This document shows positions 38,501-47,500 of a DNA stretch of 64,000 nt, one piece after another. Position 1 is the first letter of the stretch. Every line of letters starts with the position of its first letter. Origin of the DNA: Moesziomyces globuligerus (lineage: Eukaryota > Basidiomycota > Ustilaginomycetes > Ustilaginales > Ustilaginaceae); the NCBI GenBank assembly GCA_030849465.1, contig JARVLF010000019.1, positions 558,001 through 622,000 of the forward strand, given 5' to 3'. The position numbers were made by a program, and so were the translations under genes. Below the pieces are notes generated by a model. The model did no database searches, was not told the DNA's origin, and saw only the letters and a program-made list of their open reading frames with translations.

Positions 38501-41500
38501 AAGACCTCGGTGAGGCGCCCTCAAGGTGGAAGCTTGTACGCAGAATATCGTGGGCTGCTACAAGACGCTGCAGAGCCCTCTGAAGTCGATCGTAGTCCAT
38601 CACCTCCTTGAGCAGAACGGCATGGTGATGAACGTACAGGTCGTGGCTTGGCGAGGCGATCGTGCCGCTCAGCATGCCTGCTTGCAACGGCGTAGCTTCG
38701 TATCGTAAAGCAGCCCCTGTCGAAGATGGCAAGGCTGTGTTGCTTGCGTTGGTTTCGCTTCTTCTTCTGTCGAGAAGTTGCGATAGACCTGCGACAGTGC
38801 CTGACGCAAGGATATCGTGTGCACTCAGCTGCAGCTTGCATTCGCTCCTCAAACGTGCCGAGAAGCGCAAGGCCACGATGGAATCGAGGCCAATGCGCAA
38901 GAAGGGCGTGTGAAGCTGGAGCGAATCTGCTGATGGTGGGCCGCACAAGTCCACAGCTAGGTTTCGAATCTTCTCCTCGACCGCGGTCATCGGTCGCATT
39001 GACTTGTCGTTCCGGTCTGGCATCCTGAGCGATGCAGAGGACAGCCTCGGCACCCCTGCTGACTTGAGATCCATTTTTAGGCCTGCACCTGAAGCGAACT
39101 TGCTGAGGAGCAAGCAGAGTGTCTCGATCATCCCTTCGAGCCCGCCCTGAGGCAGAACATGCTTGACCATAGCCGAGATGCGAAGCTCGTCATTAGCAGC
39201 ATCGACGGTGACTTCGACTGCAGCAGGCGCATCAGTGTCCGCCTCGATCTGGCCCAAGCGCCAGCTCCTTGTCTGCGTATCCGTGTTCCAGTGTATAAAG
39301 CTGAACAAGAGATCCACGATGGACCCTTGCCGCTCGAAACCAACCCACCTGTGAATCTGACGCATCGATGTGTGCTGGAAAGGTAGACAGGAGCTGTTCC
39401 ACGTGTGACATGCTCGAACAATGTCAGCAAGGTTCTCTGCACCACGAGCAGCGCAGAGCACGAATGGCATGGGGACTGTTGTCAGGCACGGAGCGACGAT
39501 CTGTTCCGCGGACGCAAGATCCAGCGACCGACCCCAGAGCACGAGGCCAAGCGTGAACGCCGGACTGCCGACTGAACGGCCCATTGCTATCCCCAGAGCT
39601 GCCGCTACTAGCGAAGACAGCGTCACTTGCAGCTTTTGAGCCACAGCTTCGAGAGGTTTCAGCTGCATCGAGGCTTTGCAGCGAAGCGAATTTGAACCAA
39701 ATGTGGGCGCTGACACTCGGTCGAAGCGGTCCCACACCCTCGACTCCTTCACTGGGTAGTCGGCGAAGGTACTGCACCAGAAGCTCTGAGCCTGCTGAGC
39801 AGGGACCGCCAGGATGGACTCGATGAGGTTCTGCATCTTTGGGCGCTCGCTTTTGGAGCACTGATCATCCTCCTCTCGCAGCAGAGTGGTCAAGTCTTCG
39901 AGCAGGAGAGCCAGCGAGTGACCATCGTACAGAGCGTGATGTATGAACAAGACAAACTCTGCTCGTGCAGATGAGTCTCCTTCAAGCTCGATCCGCCATG
40001 GGGGAACTGCAGAGATGTCCCGCAAGATCGCAAGGGGCGCGGCTGGCTCCCTATCGCCCTGATTGCGACGTACGAAGTGTCGCTCGATATCGATCTGCTG
40101 CAATACTACTTGTGCGATCGTGTCATCATCGACATGCTCAAAGCACGTGCGCAAGATGCTGTGCCGCTGAGCAAGACGCACCCATGCATGTCGCAGAGGC
40201 TCTTCTGGTGGGCAACGAGCCTGCGATAGACGTAAAACGTCCAAGCTGACTCGCATGCGTGCAACATACACGGGTTCGTTGCTGCCAGCGCTAAGAGAGA
40301 GCGCAACCATGCCTTCCTGCGAGGGCAGACAAGGAAGTATGTCTTCTACCCTGCACAAACGGGTCGCCTTACGGCGCTCTTGATGACGCGTTCTGAAGGT
40401 TTCGAGAGCGTCCCTTCCGATAGAGACGTCAATCTTGAGATCGGAGGTTTTGCCGTTGCCTTTGGCGGACGCTGAAGCCAGAGAAGCGATCTGGTGGATC
40501 TGCGGTTGCATGCGAAGCTGAGCTATTGGGACGATCAGCCCGCACTTGCGCAGCTGGCTAGCCAGTCGAATGACGCTGATGCTGTCCACACCAAGATCAA
40601 AGATTGAGGTAGTTGGTCGGAGCTGGATTGGGCACTGTGGGAGGATCTGACCAATAGCGTAGGCAACCTTGGTTTCAACAGCGGTAAGATCGCGCTCCAC
40701 CTCGACCTGAAGGCCGCCGTTAAAGTCTGCGTTCTTGTTCGCTTTCTCCTGCAGCTGGAACAGCTGCTCCGGGTCCGTGGATGCAAGCCACGCCTTGATT
40801 CCGCGCGTGTCCGTCTTTCCAGAAGCCGCCAATTGGGGTAGATGCGATATGGCAACCACCAGATCGGGCACCATGTAGCTGGGCAGATTTCGTTTGCAGT
40901 ACAGATGTGCGTGATGCGCCACTCGGACCATCTCGGAGGCTGCGGTGAGGAAGTGTGGCAGCAGATCACGCCTTTGTGTGGCAGAAGAAGTAGACTTGGG
41001 TGCAATCAATGTAACCAGAAGCGGTTTTGCAAGACGCTGGTGCTGCAAGATTAGCGTTGTAGCATGAACACCTTGGTCCGCGCCGGCAATGACGCATTGA
41101 GATACCTCTCCAAGCTCGAGCCGCTGGCCACGGATCTTCTCCTGCTCGTCACGTCGACCAAGGTAGTGTAGGCGCCCGTCTGCCATCATTCGCACTGCAT
41201 CGCCTGTGCGGTACATTCGGGAACCATCCGGAAGAGTCCCAAACCCGCTTGAAGCGCGTTGAGAGGGATCGAGAGCGTGGTAGCCCAGGGCAACGAGGTC
41301 ACCAGTGATGCAGAGCTCTCCCGCTCTACCGCGTAGAGTAGGAGAGAACCGATCTTGATCATCAAAGTCGAGGACGACTGCAGTATTTCCGGGGAGAACG
41401 TGTCCGATGTCGCGAACATGGCTGTCGGCGTGTACTCGATTGACTGTGCACATGATGGTCGTCTCGGTGGGTCCGTAGGCGTTCAGAACTGTGAGCTTTC

Positions 41501-44500
41501 CGGCGAGCTTGTCTCGAACCCCGTCTGTCAGCCTCTCGCCGCCGACGCCGAGGAAGACAAGCGAGGGCAACTCTTCCGGAACAAGGTTGCAGTGTTCCAG
41601 CAGCGAGGGCACGCAGCTCATGTGTGTGATGGAAAGTCTTTGGATCGTTGCCTTGAGGTCGCCGAGTAGAAGCGATCTTTCACCCGTTGCCAGAGCCATT
41701 CCAAATCGCCATGACATGAGCATCTGCGAAAGATGGACATCGAATGCTCTTCCTGCCAAGCCCAAATAGCGTCCCGTGCCTCCCAATTGTAGAGAAGAAG
41801 GACACTCCGCGGAGACAACCTCGGCGTAAGACTCGACAAAGGAGCAGAGGTTGGCCCGCCCCACTAGCACTCCCTTTGGCTTGCCAGTGGAGCCAGAAGT
41901 ATACAGCAGGTAGGCCGCATCATCTGCCGACGTAGCTGTCATCGTTGCGCCCTTTGCTTGGTCGCCGTTGAGACGTTGTTCGACATTGTTGTCGCTAATG
42001 TTCAGCACCAAGCACTTACAATTGTGAACATCGTCGAAGCAGCGTCCTTCGGTCAAGACCAAAGCACAGCTGCTGTCGGCGATCAGCAGACGTTTGCGCT
42101 CGGCTGGTAGCTGATCATCAATCGGGAGGTAGGTCCGTCCACATTTGAAGATGGCAACGGTGGCCGCAAACGAGATGAGAGATCTACGCATGCAGAGTGC
42201 GATAGGTCCCCTCGCTGGCAGAGCAAGCGAGCGTATCATAGCGGACAATTCGTTGGCTTTAGCGTCCAAATTAGCATACGTATACGTGGACAAAGCTGCG
42301 TCGTTGATTGAGCTGGTCTCTGAACTTTCAGTGGCGATGACGACCGCAGGCCACGTTGGATGACGCTTGGCATGAAGTTCGAGCCAATGTAAAGGATTGT
42401 TTCCTTCGTACACAGCACCCTCGTTGCCCCTCCGATAGGTGCCCCGAGGCACCGAATGGACTGAGGACAGGCGACGGCTACTCTGTCCGACTTTCGTCAA
42501 CAAGCTCTGCACCGTTTCTTTGGGCTGGCTGATCATCAAGTCGAGAAGAGAGACAACCTGTTCGAGCAACACCTCGATCATCTCCTTCGAGGCTCGATCT
42601 TCCTTCATTGAGAGCTCCAGAAGCAGGTCATCGCCGTCTGCTGTGCTTTGCTCGTGCACGTTGAGGACCGTGCTGTGTTCGACGCGGATCCCTGACTCTC
42701 TTCCATCCAGCAGAGTCCACAAGTGCCCTTCTTGGGGCGACCTTGTCTGTACAGATCCGTCTGGGTGCCGGATCTGATGGTAGACGTACATGGCAGTGAA
42801 CATCTCTTGATCCGGTCGTGTGCCCATGATCTTCGCCAGAGCGCCGAGAGAGGCAAACCGGTGCTTGATCGAGGGATGAGCTATGGCTCCGCTTTCGCAG
42901 AAGGACATCATTGACTCTTGCTTTGAAGCAGCAGTGAGCAACAATGAGAATGGGAGTGTCGTGAGGAGCGGACCTACAGCCCCCCTTTCGGTCGAAAGAC
43001 TAGCATGCAGGTGTCGCAAAGATAGAACCTCTCCGAGGACAATGTGACATGAACCCTCGGTCTCGACGTACTGGCCGAGCACTATCGCAAATGCCGTCTT
43101 GATGAGTGTGGAAACACCTACTGCAAGCGGTCCAATGGCGCTGTACCGGAAAGAACGCCTGGCAGCCACAAATCGAGATGCTGCCTTCTCGTCGGGAGAG
43201 ACTTTGGCAGCGGTGAGATCGGGCAGCAGCGTTGCCGGTCCACGCGCTTGCAGCTGCGAGTCCCAGTGGTGTAAGCTAACTCTTCGCTCTTCTGATGTGC
43301 ATGCAAACGCGTACTTGCACTGGGATTCCAATGGTGTAAGGGCCGGGAGAGCGCCTCTCTGACTTGGCCCTGGTGCATCATACTCGGCGCGAACGCGATC
43401 CAAAATGGTCTTGATCGAAGATCCATCGTACAAGGCATGGTGGATACACAATGCCAAATACGAGGTGCCGTCAACCGCAAAAGTCTTGACTGCCCATAAG
43501 GGGCGCTTGGCCAGAGAGGTACTTGCACGATCCATTGCGACGGAGCGTTTCCATTCCGACACAGCCACGTGGATGTCATCCTCGAACGAGAGAGCGTTTG
43601 AAGGATCGAAGTCGAAACACAAGGTGTCTGCGTTCCTGTACAGCAGCTGCAATGCGAAAACATCGAGCTCGCTATCGAAGCTCACCGGCCCTCCGAGGTC
43701 CTCCGACTGGGATACGATGACGAAAATGGTGCGCAGTATTTCAATGCTGCTGACAGTCCTTTCCCAGGCCTGTGCAAAGCGTCCGTGGTCGAGTTTGGCA
43801 TCGAGGCGGAAAAGGTGATCACTCCAGTAGGAAAGAGGATCTGACAGGGTCTCTGTCAACATGCCTTCCTGGAGACCACTGCACGGTAGGACCATCTCGA
43901 GCCCATCTTGGAGACGCAATGGCAACAGGTTGCGGACGCTGATGTCGAGCTCCCTCAGCTTGGCAGAGAGCAGCTGAGACCGTTTATCCTCTCGCGTTGC
44001 TTCGCCTTGCTGTCTGGAAGACTGGTGTACTTCCGCGACGAGAGTTTGTACCGTAGAGCTGGCTAGCAGATTTGAGATCTGTACCGGCATCCCACTCTGC
44101 TTGAGCTTGGCAGCCAGACGAATAACTCGAATCGAGTCAAGCCCAACACTTGCCAGTGAACTTGCTTTGCTGATGTCTGACGTTCCAGTTCCAGTGACCT
44201 CACTGATCGAAGCGATGACTTGCCGCTCCAGCAAAGCAAATACCTCGTCCTTTTCCTTGGTTGAAGTCTGCAGATTGGCCAGGAAGGAAGAAGACGGGGC
44301 TCGCGAGCAAAGATCAGCAGAGGCGTAAGCGGCTTGCAGCTTTCCCCGATCGATCTTAGCAGAGGCGGTCTGAGGAATGCGGGCAATGACTAGTACTACC
44401 GATGGCACCATGTACGGCGGTAGAACTTCGCCAACGTCTTGCAATGTGCTCTGCGCCAGCTTCAACGCCGCTGTACTTGTCAAGAGGAGGTTTGTTGGAT

Positions 44501-47500
44501 CGTCTTCTCCCTTCCTTGACTCAACAGCAGTAGCGAGATTGGGGCAAGCCAGGAAGCTGATCACCTGCTTTGAGGGACGATCAGGACGGCTCAACATCAT
44601 GGTCTCGGCCCGCTCCGCCACTTCGCCTGCTCGCCTCTTTTGCACGGAGATGAGAGCGGCTGAGATTTCGCTCAGCTCGACACGAATGCCGCCCAGCTTG
44701 ACAAGATCGTCGCGTCTGCCGATGAACTCGATGCTGCCATCGTGGAGCATTCGTACGTAGTCACCTGTGTAGTAGAGGCGTTCCTGCCTTTCTCGGGAAA
44801 ACTTGAACGAAGATTCGGTCTTTTGCTGGTCGTCGAGGTAGCCGCGGCCCACTTGTGCACCTGCAAGTACCAGCTCGCCGACTGTTCCCTTGCCGCAAGG
44901 CCGCAATGGCAGATCTCGATTTCTGCATACGAAGGCAGACACTGTTCGCATCGGCACACCCACATTGGCGCTTTGCAACACATCGCGAGCATCGAGTCGA
45001 CGAAGCGCAGCTACCACCGTCACCTCTGCCGGCCCGTAAGTGTTGTACACTTCAGCTGGTGCTAGTTGTTTTCCATCATGTTGATGACACCCGGTCCAGT
45101 CGGCTGCCACAGATTCCGTGAGCTTCTCTCCAATGAAAGTTACCGAGGCGAGACTTGGACAGGAGGCACGTGGCAAGCCAGCTGCAAAGGCAGGGGTCAG
45201 ATGTGCGTGATTGGCCTGCGACGCCATGACGAGTTCGGCTGTCGAGCCGAGCATAAGCTCACGCGTGGACGCGATGACCGTTCCGCCAAGCCCCCATGTC
45301 CAGAACAGATCCTGGACAAACACGTCGAAGGTATATGCCGAAACTTGAAGGCAACGTGGGGGCTTGTCTTGCTGAGGCGGTCGTACATGCTGTTGCAAGG
45401 CTTTCATGCTCGCTGCGGCAGAGCCATGCTCGATCATGACTCCCTTTGGTGCCCCTGTGGTGCCACTCGTCCAGATCAGGTAGGCAAGACTGTCCGGCGT
45501 AGCTGATGCGTTGAGATTGTCGGAAGAGAATTTGCTCGAAAGACTCGGGTCGCAGACATCAACTTGAACCAGCTCGGCCTGCAATTCCGCACGGATACGG
45601 CCAAGACTGGCCAAAGTGGCCGGGGTGATCAAGATAATGCTGCTTCGAGTTCTAGCGATGAGTTCCAGCTGCCTGGCCGGTGGCGACTGCACATCGATCG
45701 GACACCAAGCTCCTCCAGCTTTGAGGATCGCGAGCACCGCCACATACAGCTCTGCGCATCGCTCTATGCAGATAGGAATGGGCTGATCCCGTAGCGTCTG
45801 TTTGCCGGTGATCGACAACAACAGACGAGCAAGACGATTTGCTCGCATGTTCAACTCGCCATACGTCCAGCGCTGCGGCGTAGCGGAGTCGAAATTGCCA
45901 GCATCCAAGCTGGAGAAGAACTCGAGAGCTATTGAACTGGGAGTTGTGAGAGCTTTGCCCTCGAATTGAGCGTGGAGCAATGACATCTCTACATCACGTT
46001 CAGCAGTCTCGCTACGGTGAGAGCTGGACACCGCGGAGAGGCGCAGGCCTTCCCCACTCACCACTTGTTCGACCGACGTAGAGTCTGGCTTCTGCATTAG
46101 ACGATGCAGTATATCGTCGTATTGCTGCAGCAGCAGTTTTGCAGAAGGGCCATCCAGCACGGATTGCGAATACGTCAGACGCAGTCGCAGCTCCCCGTCT
46201 TTTTGGGACGCAGGCCATACTTCCATCATGACAGCGAAATCGTTCGCCATGACCGGGTAGGAGACCGAACTCCAAGGCGCAGCTGTAGGAGCTTGTTGTT
46301 GATCGCACGAAATTGAACCTTCAAATCGCTGCACTGCGAACAGAGTATCGAAAGGCAAGGATCCAGAGGTTACAAGTGCGCCGAGCGGGATCTCGAGATG
46401 GTCCAACGCCGCCGTATTAGCTTCCGTCGCTTCCGCCAGCAGCTGTGTCACTTTTTTGTCCTTGCAGCCACCTTGGCTGTTTCCGAGTTTGGTGATGAAA
46501 GGGATCACGTTGAAAGTAGGGGCCATGCAGAAGCGTGTCTCTTCATCGAGGCGTCCGGACTGAACACTACCGCTGACGACGTATTCGATCTCCTCATCCT
46601 CAGCGTAGGCTGCGAGGAGGAGGTTCCATGCGGTCTGCAACAGCGTCAGAATCGTAGTGCGCTGGCCTCGTGCTTGTCTGGAGATGGCGTCCATGGACGA
46701 CTGCGAAAGCATTTCGATCACATCACAGCTCCTGGGAAGACCAGTCTGGATTGCCGACTTACGGCCATTGACACACGGGAACCAAGTCCTGCCGACACCA
46801 TCCAGCTTCTCCTTCCAAAAGTACCGAGATGCTCCGAGATCGCTTTTGTAGTGATGCTTTACCGCACTCTCGAGTTGAGTGCGGCTAGAAGCGACGTATG
46901 GGCTGCAGGGACCTTCGTTCATCAGGTCGGTAGCCTCCTGCTGAAGAAGCTCAAGACTTCCTCCGTCAAATACGGCGTGCATCATGCTGAGCACCACCAA
47001 GCATTTGTCGTCATCAGTATCCTTTGCGGGAAGCAAAAGACTGAGATGCCAAGGAGGCTGATCGAGACTGATGCTGCCTTCAACCCTTGTCAGGTGCTTC
47101 TCCAGACACGCAGTCAGCGTCGCAACTGAAGAACACACACTGACGTTGCCGCAGTCGGGCCCAGGTGAGAGAATGCACTGTGCGAAGGGAGCAAGCTTGT
47201 CGTCGATCGGCACGAACACGGTTCTGTAGATGTCGTGCTTTTGAATCGCGTGTCGGAGAGCATCGTAGAGCTTGCGAGCTTCCAACGACGATGCCACGTG
47301 GTACACTGTGTGATTGATGTACGGTCTTTTGGCGTCAGGGGCTCCCGCTCGAGCAAGGAAGCTAGTGAGCATGCCGGACTGCGTTGCGGTAGTCGGTAAA
47401 ACACCCTGCACTCGCCTTGGGGAATCCTCGTTTGATAGAGCTGAAAAGACCGCGCCATGGCATCGGCCTCTGAAGGATTCAAGTGCTTTGCTCCATTCGT